The notes: a model not told the origin generated them from the letters alone. 64,000 bases of DNA from Marivirga atlantica (GCF_016734805.1 NZ_JAERQG010000001.1:1240001-1304000), one strand, 5' to 3'; shown: positions 9,088 to 20,317, counted from the stretch's first letter. Made by a program: numbers and translations.

Positions 9088-10035
9088 TTACTGCTTTAGA
9101 AACTCTCTAACCACCTCCAAACTCCTTTCAGGGATTTCCTCCATGGGCACGTGGCCAGCTTTATCTAAAATTACCAGCGTATCATTAGGTAAATCTTGAT
9201 GGAATTGCTCTGCCATATAAACTGGAATTAAATCGTCCTGCTTACCCCACATCACCAAAGTAGGTTGTTGAATAGCTTTAATGAAGTCTACAGCAGTTGT
9301 ATCGTAGCTGGCAGAAAATCTATCGACAAATGCTTGCCTATTTCCGTCTCTAAGTGTTAACTCAAAATATCGATCAACTAATTCTTCAGTCACTTTTGAT
9401 TGATCATAATACACATTTTCTACACTAGCCTTGGCTACAGATCGAGGAGTGATATAGGTGAAAAGGTTTTTGATTACCGGAATTCTGGCAGCTTTAAAAG
9501 CCGGAGGTACACTTTTAGATCTTATGGTATAACCTGCTGCATCTATCAGAATCAGCTTGTTAACTTTATCAGGATAAGCAGCTGTATAGCGCCAGGCAAT
9601 TTGACCACCTAAAGAATTACCAGCAATAATGCATTGGTCAATACGTAATTGGTTCAGAAAACCATTGAGAAAATCGACATAGTGTTCTATGTTGTAGTTG
9701 CCATCAGGAAATGGCCCCGTTAGTCCATAAGCCGGTAAATCCATTCGTATGACGCGATGATTTTCTTTTAGTGATGCTGCCCAGTCGTTAAATGTATGCA
9801 AGCTAGCTCCTGTACCATGAATCAGTATAATGGGGAGAGAATCCTGCTTATTACCTTCATCTCTATAGTGCACCTCCATGCCATTTAATGGCATAAATTG
9901 AGAGTGCTCATTTGCATATTTTGCTTTTAGTTCCTCTAAAGGAATATCAGCATGCCCGAATAGAACAACAATCAATATTATAGCAATTACTAATAGAATG
10001 ATTAGTGTTCTGAGTGTTTTGAAAATGATTTTCAT
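9088..10035 (-). CDS. membrane-anchored alpha/beta hydrolase
   Basis: Residues 8-27 form an N-terminal membrane anchor or uncleaved signal, followed by a canonical alpha/beta-hydrolase fold. Oxyanion motif HGTGAS (73-78), nucleophile Ser141 in GNSLGG, acid Asp267 or Asp268 in WGKQDDLIP and His295 in AGHVPMEE complete the triad. Likely an esterase or lipase-like hydrolase facing the periplasm. It is the first gene of a five-gene close-packed minus-strand run reaching down to 5812. Substrate cannot be deduced. Confidence 0.85.
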   Translation of the reverse strand: MKIIFKTLRTLIILLVIAIILIVVLFGHADIPLEELKAKYANEHSQFMPLNGMEVHYRDEGNKQDSLPIILIHGTGASLHTFNDWAASLKENHRVIRMDLPAYGLTGPFPDGNYNIEHYVDFLNGFLNQLRIDQCIIAGNSLGGQIAWRYTAAYPDKVNKLILIDAAGYTIRSKSVPPAFKAARIPVIKNLFTYITPRSVAKASVENVYYDQSKVTEELVDRYFELTLRDGNRQAFVDRFSASYDTTAVDFIKAIQQPTLVMWGKQDDLIPVYMAEQFHQDLPNDTLVILDKAGHVPMEEIPERSLEVVREFLKQ

Positions 10036-10108
10036 TAGGTAAAAGTAACAGAAGTTTTTTTGATGTAAATTAATAGAAAGAAATGCTCGCCATTAATAAC
10101 TATCAATT

Positions 10109-10582
10109 ATGAATAAAATTAAAATAATAGGTTTAATACTTATTTTAACGCTGCTGTTGACGGCAGCAACAAGTGAGTCAATAAATGTAGAAGAGGCCCC
10201 CGCCTATAGCTGGATTCAAGGCAGTTGGGTAGGAGATGGATTTGGAGGTTATTCGGAAGAACTTTGGTCGCCACCTGGCTTAGATGGAAAAGTAATGGGT
10301 ACTTACAGACATTACAATGCAGATAGTAGCCTCAACTTTTATGAATTTTTTGTGCTCGATGAAGAAGGACTTTATTTAAAACATTTTAATCCTGATATGA
10401 CTGGTTGGGAAGAAAAGGGTGATTATCTTACTTTTAAGATGATATCATTCGATGATAAAACAATCGAGCTAAAAGGACTGAAATATGAATACTTGCCGCC
10501 TGATAGTATGAACATCTATTTAAAAATGAAAACGAAAGACGGAGGTGTGAGAACCGAAGTTTTTCATATGAAGCGTAAGTAA
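10109..10582 (+). CDS. exported DUF6265-like protein
   Basis: A 157-residue protein with a signal peptide (residues 5-21). The body begins YSWIQGSWVGDGFGGYSEELWSPP and continues with MGTYRHYN and NFYEFFVLDEEGLYLKHFNP, which fits the small beta-barrel (lipocalin-like) family annotated as DUF6265. Biochemical function is unknown. It is monocistronic and converges with a lipoprotein gene across a short palindrome at 10601-10621. Assignment to the DUF is from remembered motif pattern. Confidence 0.65.
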   Translation: MNKIKIIGLILILTLLLTAATSESINVEEAPAYSWIQGSWVGDGFGGYSEELWSPPGLDGKVMGTYRHYNADSSLNFYEFFVLDEEGLYLKHFNPDMTGWEEKGDYLTFKMISFDDKTIELKGLKYEYLPPDSMNIYLKMKTKDGGVRTEVFHMKRK

Positions 10583-10600
10583 ATAGAATATAACAGTTAT

Positions 10601-10621
10601 CCTATGACTTTAAGTCATGGG
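10601..10621. repeat. palindrome between convergent genes
   Basis: Arms CCTATGACTT and AAGTCATGGG around a single T form a near-perfect palindrome (one T-G wobble) between two convergent genes. A further ATGACTTAA follows at 10622. It lacks a T-run, so it may be a weak bidirectional terminator or a protein-binding site. Confidence 0.35.
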
Positions 10622-10641
10622 ATGACTTAATGATGGATTAA

Positions 10642-11157
10642 TCAATTTATCAAATATGCTGCTTTACCGCATTGTGCATAATCGTTTATGCGCTCCAGAG
10701 GCATATCAAAGTCGGAATCGAAAGTGGCAATTTTATTGGTAAATTGGTTTTTAATAGAGTCACTTAACTCAGGGGAAAGTACCTTGAATAGATGAGTTTT
10801 CACCTGACCATCGGCTTTAAAATAAATTCTGTGAAATATTTTTAGCGTGGTTTCAGCCGTGTCATCGGATGTAAGTTCCGACTTATTCAATATTTCGCCC
10901 AAGCCTGTGTGATAGTCTTGCCAGGCTTTTAGTACCGCATCATATTGTTCTTTACTTTTGGAAGGGTCTAGCAAATTCTGGTGAATAGAATCCAGTTGTT
11001 TCACATATTCCATAGTGTAGCTGTCTCTATTATCAAGATTGATTACTTCAACTTTTGACTCAGTAACTAAAGCTTTATCTTCATCCTTTTTTGTAGAACA
11101 GGCTATAATTGAAAGAAATACTAAAAGTGCAAGTAAGTATGTTTTTGTCATTTTCAT
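10642..11157 (-). CDS. small lipoprotein, unknown
   Basis: SPII signal peptide with lipobox LSIIAC (Cys20), followed by STKKDEDK. The Lys plus acidic run just after the Cys resembles the lipoprotein export signals described for Bacteroidota surface lipoproteins, so surface exposure is possible (inference). The mature part is helical (YVKQLDSIHQNLLDPSKSKEQYDAVLKAWQDYHTGLGEIL) and about 150 residues long. No family recognised. It lies on the same strand downstream of the GH97 gene, separated from it by a terminator-like hairpin. Confidence 0.6.
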   Translation of the reverse strand: MKMTKTYLLALLVFLSIIACSTKKDEDKALVTESKVEVINLDNRDSYTMEYVKQLDSIHQNLLDPSKSKEQYDAVLKAWQDYHTGLGEILNKSELTSDDTAETTLKIFHRIYFKADGQVKTHLFKVLSPELSDSIKNQFTNKIATFDSDFDMPLERINDYAQCGKAAYLIN

Positions 11158-11190
11158 AAAATCAACTAATTATTTAGTTGAAAGATAATC

Positions 11191-11216
11191 AAAAAAAGGG
11201 AAGCGCAAAACCTCCC
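11191..11216 (-). terminator. rho-independent terminator of the GH97 gene
   Basis: On the minus strand GGGAGG and CTTCCC (one G-T pair) flank a 7-nt loop and are followed by seven T. It lies 25 bp past the GH97 stop. Confidence 0.55.
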
Positions 11217-11240
11217 TCTTTTATAAATTGACTTCTTCTG

Positions 11241-13394
<2,154 letters not shown>

Positions 13395-13442
13395 TTATGC
13401 AAAATAGGAAATCGTTTTCATGCCTGAAAGGAATGAATCAAT

Positions 13443-13463
13443 TAAGTGTAATAGGTACACTTA
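13443..13463. promoter_or_regulatory. palindromic operator, predicted NUDIX-regulator site (copy 1)
   Basis: Perfect 8-bp arms TAAGTGTA and TACACTTA separated by ATAGG. It is located between the GH97 -7 box and the GH97 start, roughly +10 to +30 of the predicted transcript, a position suited to repression. Nineteen consecutive bases (13445-13463) are identical to 53957-53975 between pfkA and the NUDIX-type regulator. Confidence 0.75.
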
Positions 13464-13478
13464 GTAAGTTTCAGTAGT

Positions 13479-13486
13479 CAAATGTA
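13479..13486 (-). promoter_or_regulatory. -7 box of the GH97 gene
   Basis: TACATTTG on the minus strand fits TAnnTTTG. The transcript would begin near 13472, leaving a leader of roughly 90 nt that contains the palindromic operator. Confidence 0.5.
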
Positions 13487-13510
13487 CGGCTAATAAATTG
13501 TCAGCTTTAT

Positions 13511-15067
13511 CTACCAATCAATAGGAAAGTAGTCTTTCAGGAATTTTCCGCACCAGTGTTTTCCAGTATTGATACCATCGAATAATGGATCCATTACACG
13601 GGCAGCTCCATCAACAATATCCAATGGAGGTTGAAAATCGTGAATTTCTTGCTTCTTTTTGGCTAATTCTGCTGGGTCTTCATCAGTTACCCAACCTGTG
13701 TCAACGGCATTCATGTAAATGCCATCTTTAGCTAAGCCTTGTGCTGAAGTGTGTGTCATCATATTTAAGGCTGCTTTTGCCATATTGGTATGCGGATGGC
13801 GGTCTTCTTTGTGCCATCTATGGAATTTGCCTTCCATAGCAGAAACATTGATGATATGTTTTTTACCTGTATTGTCTTTTTGCATAAGCTTAGCAAGCCT
13901 GTTGCAAAGCACAAATGGCGCTACAGAATTCACTAACTGAACTTCCAGCATTTCATTGGTATGCACCTCTCCAAGTCTCAAACGCCAGCTATTGGTTTTT
14001 CTTAAATCCACTTGTTGCAGGTCAGCGTCAAGTTTACCTTCAGGAAATACTTCATCAGCCGAAAGCGAGTTGTCAATACTATAGGGAATTTGCGATAGTT
14101 TGGCCGAAGCACTTAGCCCAATGCCTATTTGTTTTCCGTGCCAGGTGACTGGTAAGTTTTTATTTTCTCCTTTTTGGAAGGGCTCACTCAAAGTTCTTAG
14201 TTCAGCCAGGCAAGCTTCATGGTCTTTCAGTAAATCCTGAGCGTAAGGTGGTAGACTGCTAAAACTTTTTTCTTCATTTGGCATTAAATGCTGGTAAAAA
14301 CCAGCCGGCCTTCTTACCGTTTGGGCTGCGTTGTTTATTAGCACATCCAGTCTATCATATTGCTGTTCTATGTAATTACAGAATATTTCAACACTTGGTA
14401 TATGTCTTAAATCCAGACCATGAATTTTTAATCGATGGCCCCAATCATTAAAGTCATCTTCCTTGGCAAAGCGTAAGGCTGAGTCAACAGGAAAGCGTGT
14501 AGTAGCAATAACGGTTGCTCCGGCACGTAACATCATCAAAGTAATGTGGTAACCAATTTTTAAGCGGGAGCCTGTAACCAAGGCTACCTGGCCTGTTAGG
14601 TCCGCTGTTTGGAAACGTTTGGCATAGTTGAAATCACCACATTCCGGACACATGGTATCATAAAAATGGTGCAACTTGGTATATACTTTTTTACAAACGT
14701 AACAGTTTCTAGGAGACTCTAGCTCAGGCATATCTTCCAACGAAGAGGTGTCATCTAACATGCGAGGAGCAATAAAGATGGTGGCTTCTCTGGCACTCCT
14801 AATTCCAGTTCCATTTCGGGCGTGCTTATCCCGCTCAGCCAACTTCCGCTTTTGAGCTTTCTTAGCGTCTTTTTTTCTACGAGCAAATTCTTCTCTGCTT
14901 GGTCTTGATAGCAAACCTGCGGCTTTTAACAAGGCAATGCGTTGCTCTTCAGCAATTTCAAAAATTTGATGAGTATTCTTATTGAGTAATTCTAAAGTGG
15001 CAATGCATTGGGCAATTTGCTCTTCACTTAATTCTTCTTGATGACCGTTCTGATCCACTTGACACAT
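13511..15067 (-). CDS. SDR-fold oxidoreductase with N-terminal zinc ribbon, noncanonical active site
   Basis: 518 residues, twice a classical SDR. Residues 1-110 are helical and basic. A zinc ribbon with Cys122, Cys125, Cys140 and Cys143 (CYVCKK, CPECGD) precedes a Rossmann fold with TGSRLKIG (165-172) and NNAAQT (245-250). An insertion of about 100 residues (260-365) interrupts the domain. The catalytic Ser is present (Ser409), but YxxxK reads TNMAK: Lys431 is kept while the Tyr position is Thr427. Related long SDRs that I remember also carry [11 protein letters not shown], so this is a family trait rather than a mutation. Cytosolic; substrate unknown, and it may have lost redox chemistry. 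A TAGCTTTG -7 box is at 15084-15091. Confidence 0.8.
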   Translation of the reverse strand: MCQVDQNGHQEELSEEQIAQCIATLELLNKNTHQIFEIAEEQRIALLKAAGLLSRPSREEFARRKKDAKKAQKRKLAERDKHARNGTGIRSAREATIFIAPRMLDDTSSLEDMPELESPRNCYVCKKVYTKLHHFYDTMCPECGDFNYAKRFQTADLTGQVALVTGSRLKIGYHITLMMLRAGATVIATTRFPVDSALRFAKEDDFNDWGHRLKIHGLDLRHIPSVEIFCNYIEQQYDRLDVLINNAAQTVRRPAGFYQHLMPNEEKSFSSLPPYAQDLLKDHEACLAELRTLSEPFQKGENKNLPVTWHGKQIGIGLSASAKLSQIPYSIDNSLSADEVFPEGKLDADLQQVDLRKTNSWRLRLGEVHTNEMLEVQLVNSVAPFVLCNRLAKLMQKDNTGKKHIINVSAMEGKFHRWHKEDRHPHTNMAKAALNMMTHTSAQGLAKDGIYMNAVDTGWVTDEDPAELAKKKQEIHDFQPPLDIVDGAARVMDPLFDGINTGKHWCGKFLKDYFPIDW

Positions 15068-15083
15068 ATGTAAAAAATTGTGG

Positions 15084-15091
15084 CAAAGCTA
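15084..15091 (-). promoter_or_regulatory. -7 box of the zinc-ribbon SDR gene
   Basis: TAGCTTTG on the minus strand fits TAnnTTTG, 16 bp upstream of the start at 15067. Confidence 0.45.
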
Positions 15092-15189
15092 GTTAAAATA
15101 AGTGAGGTAAAAGACTAAAAATTGCTACTTTCAATATGAAAATTATGCCTAGTTTTTAATCTCAAATCCCATTCTATAAATAAAGTCTT

Positions 15190-17478
15190 TCAGGCAATTG
15201 CTGCTGCCAAACAATTTTCAGGGATATCAAATACTTCTGTTAAGGCCACCGCATCTTTTCTTAACTCCCAGCTCAGCTGATTTACCATTTTTCTTATAGC
15301 CTTTGTCTTTACGCCCTCCATATAGCCATCTTCTAAATACCAACCTTTATTTTTTTCTATCACTGAAAGAGCAAATAAGCTAGCAAGTTTATCTAAAGTT
15401 GGCTTTAAAGATTCATCTTCTACATTCTTGATGGCTTCATGAAATTGCTCTAAAACAATTCTTTCAATATAGGCGATGCCAACATTCACCAAATGATGTC
15501 CACTTACATTGAAGGCATCGAAGGAATCCATGCCGTCATCAATCAATCTTTTTAGTCTTTGAGCTGCAGCGCTCAAAATGTGCTCTTCTCTGTAGCGGAA
15601 GGCACTTTCGTGAAATTCCAAATCAAGTAGATGTTCATCATCCGTGCGTCTTACAGCAATAGGATTTTTCTCTATCAGGTTAACCTTTGCGCTATTGGTG
15701 AGGTAGTTAAACACAGTAATGAAATCCATATCGCCAAATTCCTGTTTGAATTCGGTGAGCCTGTTTTTGGCTACCAGTTGCATTAGCACAGTATTATCGC
15801 CTTCAAAAGTGGTGTAGATGTCCGTATCAGCTTTTAGTGCTGGTATAGCATTTTCCCACAGGTAACCTTTGCCGCCAGTCGCTTCTCTACACTCCTGTAA
15901 AGTAGCAGTGGTAAACCAGGTAGTATAAGCTTTAAGTCCTGCTGCGAGTGCTTCTATTTCGCGGGCATCATCCTCAGTTTTATTGAGGAAGCGTTTGGTT
16001 AAATATTGCAAGCTGAAGTGAAGCGCATAGCTTGTTGCCAAAGGGGGCAATAGCCTCCTTTGATGCATGCGGTAATTGAGGATAGGTACTTCTTCTCCAT
16101 TTTTTGGTCCGAATTGCTTACGCTGATCACTGTATCTAATGGCTATAGTCAAGCCTTTTTTTGCAGCTGCTAGTGCGGACCGTGGAATACCAATACGGCC
16201 ACCTACCAGCGTACCTAGCATGGTAAAAAACCGTCTGTTATCACTGGAGATAGAGCTAAAAAATTCACCATGGTCATCTATTCCTGAAAATTTATCCAGC
16301 ATGTCATCCACTGGTATCGCCACATTATCGAACCAGATTTTACCGTTATCAACACCATTGAGTCCCATTTTTCTGCCACAGTCTTCTATGCGAACACCAT
16401 CTATCAGGTTTCCTTCTGAAGTTCTGAGCGGCACTACAAAAGCGCTAACGCCATAATCTACTTCATCTATAATGAGCTTGGCGAAAACTGTAGCCTTTTG
16501 TCCGTGCATGGCTGCATTGCCAATATATTCTTTGCAAGCCTTCTCATGAGGCGTATTGATGGTTATGGTTTTATCTGCTTTACTGTAGGTAGCGGTAGTT
16601 TCAAGGCCCTTCACATTACTACCATGGTTGGTTTCCGTCATTGCAAAACAGCCAGGTAGTTTCAAGCTCCCAATATCGGTTAGGTATTTCTGATGATGCT
16701 TTTCTGAGCCCAAAAAGAATACGCTCATTCCCCACAGGCCAAATTGAACGCCAAATTTGATTACAAGGCTCAAGTCATGATAGCTCAAGGTTTCCATGAT
16801 GGTGAAGTAGCCTTCCATATCACCTTTACCTCCGTACTCCTTCGGGAATGCCCAACTTCCAAAACCATTTTCTGCCAAAGTTTTGCACAAGGCGTAAACC
16901 TGTTCCCGCTCTGTTTGAAGATCGCCTTTATCAGGATATTTAAAAGAAGGATCGCTGATAACAGCCTTTACTTTTTGGATGGTTTCACCTTGTGTGCCTT
17001 CCAATAGTTGTGTCAGCTTTTTTACCGGAAAGTCGGACTCTGTCTGTAGTTGAGATGTAACCGTATCATGCTTTTTCTGAAAAATGTAATTGGTTTCTTT
17101 ATGTAGTAGGCCGATTTTTTCTTCAGCTTCTTGAAAGCTTTCTAAGGTTTCAGGACTGATAGCGGCTTCATGCTCTTTGTCATGATGTTTCACCAACGCC
17201 TTACCCAAAGTGCTTAATGATTCTTCCTGAGTTTCGGCTGCTTCGAGTATTGTTTTTCTCCACTTTTTGAGTGTTTGCGGACTTGGCGGGTTTTCAGGAT
17301 TTAAATATTGCTCTAAAAAATCCTGCTCTTCAGCATTAATCCATTTCTGACTTTTAATCAGCTCTTCAAGCAATTGCAGCTCTCGTTTAGAAAGCACTGA
17401 ATCGGCCCAAAGCACATAAAGCATTGGTAGGAAAAGATAAAGCTTGGGATTATTCTCAAAATAAGTGGAGTTGACCAT
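15190..17478 (-). CDS. acyl-CoA oxidase/dehydrogenase family protein
   Basis: 762-residue flavoprotein of the acyl-CoA oxidase type. An N-terminal helical extension (1-135) resembles a TerB-like module (LWADSVLSKRELQLLEELI). The acyl-CoA dehydrogenase core has MTETNHGSN (280-288, FAD/substrate contact), RKMGLNGVDNG (369-379) and RYSDQRKQFG (448-457). Catalytic Glu559 lies in TTFEGDNTVL, and ACOX-like helices extend to the C-terminus. It should catalyse the first (2,3-dehydrogenation) step of fatty acid beta-oxidation. Whether oxygen or an electron-transfer flavoprotein is the acceptor cannot be decided from sequence. Start chosen at the ATG preceding VNSTYFENNPK. Confidence 0.88.
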   Translation of the reverse strand: MVNSTYFENNPKLYLFLPMLYVLWADSVLSKRELQLLEELIKSQKWINAEEQDFLEQYLNPENPPSPQTLKKWRKTILEAAETQEESLSTLGKALVKHHDKEHEAAISPETLESFQEAEEKIGLLHKETNYIFQKKHDTVTSQLQTESDFPVKKLTQLLEGTQGETIQKVKAVISDPSFKYPDKGDLQTEREQVYALCKTLAENGFGSWAFPKEYGGKGDMEGYFTIMETLSYHDLSLVIKFGVQFGLWGMSVFFLGSEKHHQKYLTDIGSLKLPGCFAMTETNHGSNVKGLETTATYSKADKTITINTPHEKACKEYIGNAAMHGQKATVFAKLIIDEVDYGVSAFVVPLRTSEGNLIDGVRIEDCGRKMGLNGVDNGKIWFDNVAIPVDDMLDKFSGIDDHGEFFSSISSDNRRFFTMLGTLVGGRIGIPRSALAAAKKGLTIAIRYSDQRKQFGPKNGEEVPILNYRMHQRRLLPPLATSYALHFSLQYLTKRFLNKTEDDAREIEALAAGLKAYTTWFTTATLQECREATGGKGYLWENAIPALKADTDIYTTFEGDNTVLMQLVAKNRLTEFKQEFGDMDFITVFNYLTNSAKVNLIEKNPIAVRRTDDEHLLDLEFHESAFRYREEHILSAAAQRLKRLIDDGMDSFDAFNVSGHHLVNVGIAYIERIVLEQFHEAIKNVEDESLKPTLDKLASLFALSVIEKNKGWYLEDGYMEGVKTKAIRKMVNQLSWELRKDAVALTEVFDIPENCLAAAIA

Positions 17479-17559
17479 AGGTATAAGGTTTTAAAACCAA
17501 ATAACTATGCAAGGCCTATTTTGATTAAAGAAATATAATTTTTCGGTAAGGTAAATCCT

Positions 17560-18030
17560 TTATTTACCTCTGTGCTTTATCTGCAAGCCAAGCATGAAGT
17601 TCCTTAAAAACTGGTCCATGAATGGCCGATATTGTGGTTGCTTGGGGTTCCGAAGAAAGGCGGTAATTTCCGTATTGCTTACCTTTAAATCAGTCAATTC
17701 AAAAAGCTCAACTATGTCTTCCGTTTTGAGCGTAAGTGCGATTTTGAGCTTTTTAAGGATAAGATTGTTATTCAACGTTTTTTCGATAGGGGGTTGCACG
17801 CCTTCTTTTTTACCTCTTTTCAGGTTGATAAAACCATTGAGGAAGGCAGCCAGCTGATTATCGTGCATTTCTTTATAATCGGCATCGGTTTCAGGCTTGA
17901 GCCAATCTGAAATGAGAGAACGAGTTACTTTTACATCTGCCTGCTCATAGATATCAATCATTTGCTCATCTGAAAAATCGAATGTGTATCTAAGTCTGCG
18001 GAGGATGTCGTTATTGCTTAATGCTGCCAT
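17560..18030 (-). CDS. DUF1456 family protein (YehS-like)
   Basis: 156 residues made of two tandem copies of a helical module: NNDILRRLRYTFDFSDEQMIDIYEQ...VTRSLISDWL and NNLILKKLKIALTLKTEDIVELFEL...VSNTEITAFL, each ending in a region rich in Phe-Leu. This is the DUF1456/YehS architecture. Cytosolic, function unknown. A TAAATTTG -7 box lies only 8 bp upstream (18038-18045), implying a very short or no leader. Confidence 0.88.
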   Translation of the reverse strand: MAALSNNDILRRLRYTFDFSDEQMIDIYEQADVKVTRSLISDWLKPETDADYKEMHDNQLAAFLNGFINLKRGKKEGVQPPIEKTLNNNLILKKLKIALTLKTEDIVELFELTDLKVSNTEITAFLRNPKQPQYRPFMDQFLRNFMLGLQIKHRGK

Positions 18031-18037
18031 AGGCTGG

Positions 18038-18045
18038 CAAATTTA
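18038..18045 (-). promoter_or_regulatory. -7 box of the DUF1456 gene
   Basis: TAAATTTG on the minus strand fits TAnnTTTG and lies 8 bp before the ATG, predicting a nearly leaderless mRNA. Confidence 0.38.
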
Positions 18046-18298
18046 AGGGATTTTAAATATTATTTAAAACAAGTCGAAACGGACATAACCTGTTAAGTAA
18101 AAATAGCTTAAGGAGCAAAACCAAAGATGCCTGTATTATTGGCGATAAATTTTTCGACTAAAGATGTGAAAATTAAGATATAGAATTGTAATAATCTATT
18201 ATATTCACAATTCTGAGTACAACCGCCAAAGCCTTTTTAATTGTTTTTTAGCTATAAATCTCCCCTTAGTTCTAGTATAATAACAAGATTACTAACAT

Positions 18299-19408
18299 AT
18301 GAATAGTAGACTAGAAGAGGTAAACTCATATGAACTTTTTGATACCGCTTCCGAAAAAGACTTAGATGATATAACAGAGCTAGCTTCCATTATTTGTGGA
18401 ACTCCTATATCACTGATCACCATACTCGATGAAAAGCGACAATGGTTTAAATCCAATAAAGGACTTACAGTGAATGAAACCAAGGTAGAAGACTCTTTTT
18501 GTAAACACACCTTGCATAAGCCAAATGAAGTACTTGTTGTAAACGATGCTCTAAAAGATGAACGTTTTGCAGATAATAAATTGGTTTTAGATGACCCTAA
18601 TATTCGCTTTTATGCAGGAGCACCTCTTGTAAGCAAGAATAACCATGTACTGGGTACTTTATGTATAATTGATAGGAAGCCGAGGGAAATCACCGAAGAC
18701 CAGAAACGTGCACTTCAAATTCTGGCAAAAAAGGCAATTGATAGAATAGAAGCTCGTAAAGTAATTAAGAACCTAAACAGATCTTTAGACTTTAATTCTA
18801 GCAGATTAGTTAAACTAACTGAAAACTTACCTGTAGGTTTATTTGAAATGATAGTATCTGAATCAGGAGCCTTTAAATTTACTTATCTGAGTCAGGGCAT
18901 GAAAAAACTACACCCTACTGTTAATTTAGAAGAATGGTTAAAGGATGCAACTATTGGCTTTTCTTTGATGCATACTGATGATGTAGAGGACTTGAGAAAT
19001 GCCGTTTTGGAATCAGCAAATAAGGGAACGCCTCTTTATCACGAATATAGGGTAAAGCATGAGGCAGCTTATAAGTGGCATGCCGTAAGTGGAAGCCCTT
19101 CTAAAAATGAGCATGGTGAGTCAATTTTACACGGTTCATTTATTGATGTTAGCCAACACTATGAACATTCATCTGCCCTTGAGCAAATATGCTTTGATAT
19201 TTCTCATGTTTTACGTAGGCCAGTTACCTCTATGTTAGGGCTTATGAATTTAATTGAAAACGATCGAGACCTTTCTGAAGATAAATTTAGAAACTATTTG
19301 AGTTACATGAGAGAAATAACAAATCAAATGGAGGAGTTCACTCGTAACCTAAATAAAATTTATACCAAGAAAAAACAAAGGCAAAAGATGAATAATCCCA
19401 ATGGTTAA
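18299..19408 (+). CDS. GAF-PAS-HisKA protein lacking a kinase ATPase domain
   Basis: Soluble sensor protein. The GAF domain spans about 15-150 (LISLITILDEKRQWFKSNKGL, YAGAPLVSKNNHVLGTLCIID). A PAS domain spans about 170-288, with a PAC-like end HGSFIDVSQHYEH. A dimerisation/phosphoacceptor helix carries His303 in DISHVLRRPVTSMLGLMNLI. The protein ends 60 residues later with a basic tail (KKKQRQK) and has no HATPase_c domain, although HisKA is well preserved. Downstream DNA does not encode the missing domain in any frame I followed. It could be a scaffold, a phosphotransfer partner, or act with a separate ATPase. Cytosolic, since no membrane segment is seen. Confidence 0.82.
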   Translation: MNSRLEEVNSYELFDTASEKDLDDITELASIICGTPISLITILDEKRQWFKSNKGLTVNETKVEDSFCKHTLHKPNEVLVVNDALKDERFADNKLVLDDPNIRFYAGAPLVSKNNHVLGTLCIIDRKPREITEDQKRALQILAKKAIDRIEARKVIKNLNRSLDFNSSRLVKLTENLPVGLFEMIVSESGAFKFTYLSQGMKKLHPTVNLEEWLKDATIGFSLMHTDDVEDLRNAVLESANKGTPLYHEYRVKHEAAYKWHAVSGSPSKNEHGESILHGSFIDVSQHYEHSSALEQICFDISHVLRRPVTSMLGLMNLIENDRDLSEDKFRNYLSYMREITNQMEEFTRNLNKIYTKKKQRQKMNNPNG

Positions 19409-19543
19409 TAATAAGAGAGTCGAAAGAATGAATATCAAATTGAAATACCCAAACCAGAATGAGTGTACTCCTATAAAAAATTGAATAAGGTGTAATAAAC
19501 TTACTGATCATGACACTAACCCAATAAAAGGCAACTAAAAAAT

Positions 19544-19726
19544 ATGACTATGAAAAAAATACAGACTTTAAACGCATTGCTTTGGGCTATACTATTATTG
19601 GTAGTTACGTACTTATTCAGAGATCATGAGTATGCAAAGTTCACAGGTATGATCTTTATTTTGGGTTATACTGCTTCTGATTTATTCCTTCGCAGAGCAT
19701 TTGAGCAAAAAGCTGAGAAGCGTTAA
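19544..19726 (+). CDS. small membrane protein, two TM helices
   Basis: 60 residues with two hydrophobic segments (LNALLWAILLLVVTYLF and FTGMIFILGYTASDLFL) and a basic C-terminus. The start may equally be the second Met (19550). It sits 17 bp upstream of the GNAT gene on the same strand. No family recognised; coding status rests on hydrophobic pattern and spacing. Confidence 0.55.
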   Translation: MTMKKIQTLNALLWAILLLVVTYLFRDHEYAKFTGMIFILGYTASDLFLRRAFEQKAEKR

Positions 19727-19743
19727 ATATATTATCATAAAAA

Positions 19744-20244
19744 ATGATTAAGCTCAGGCCAGCCACTATAAATGATTTGGACTTACTCCAATATTGGGAT
19801 ACCCAGCAGCATGTAATTGATTGCGACCCTGATGACGACTGGATGTGGGAAGAAGAACTCAAAAGAAACCCTGAATGGCGTGAGCAGCTGATAGCTGAGT
19901 TGGATGGCAAAGCTATCGGCTTTGTTCAAATCATTGATCCTTACCTGGAAGATAGCCACTATTGGGGAAAGGTGCCACCTAACAAACGTGCTATTGATAT
20001 TTGGATAGGTGAAGCAGACTGCCTCAATAAAGGCTATGGCAGCCAAATGATGCAACTGGCTATTGAAAAATGTTTCAGTGACCCTGCTATAACAAGCATT
20101 CTTATTGATCCACTAAAAAGCAACACCAAAGCCCACCAATTTTATGAGCGCCTTGGCTTTCAATTTGTGGAGGAAAGAACTTTTGATACCAGTATTTGCT
20201 ATGTTTATGAATTAAGCAGAGAACAAGCAAGCATTAAAAAGTAA
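19744..20244 (+). CDS. GNAT N-acetyltransferase (AAC(6')-like subfamily)
   Basis: 166-residue acetyl-CoA-dependent acetyltransferase. The motif IDIWIGEADCLNKGYGSQMM has the pyrophosphate loop (NKGYGS). It is followed by ITSILIDPLKSNTKAHQFYERLGFQ, an arrangement shared with aminoglycoside 6'-acetyltransferases and siderophore-lysine acetyltransferases. The family similarity does not establish antibiotic acetylation; chromosomal members in environmental Bacteroidota mostly have unknown substrates. Probably co-transcribed with the small membrane protein upstream. Confidence 0.85.
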   Translation: MIKLRPATINDLDLLQYWDTQQHVIDCDPDDDWMWEEELKRNPEWREQLIAELDGKAIGFVQIIDPYLEDSHYWGKVPPNKRAIDIWIGEADCLNKGYGSQMMQLAIEKCFSDPAITSILIDPLKSNTKAHQFYERLGFQFVEERTFDTSICYVYELSREQASIKK

Positions 20245-20317
20245 CAAGAGGCCAATTTTCTATTCTTAATAATCAATAAAAAATTATCTTTAAGCTACTT
20301 ATTGAATTAATGCGTAA

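Noticed and set aside
19744-20244. Aminoglycoside resistance gene
   Set aside because: GNAT similarity to AAC(6') is real at motif level, but nothing shows drug specificity or a mobile context.
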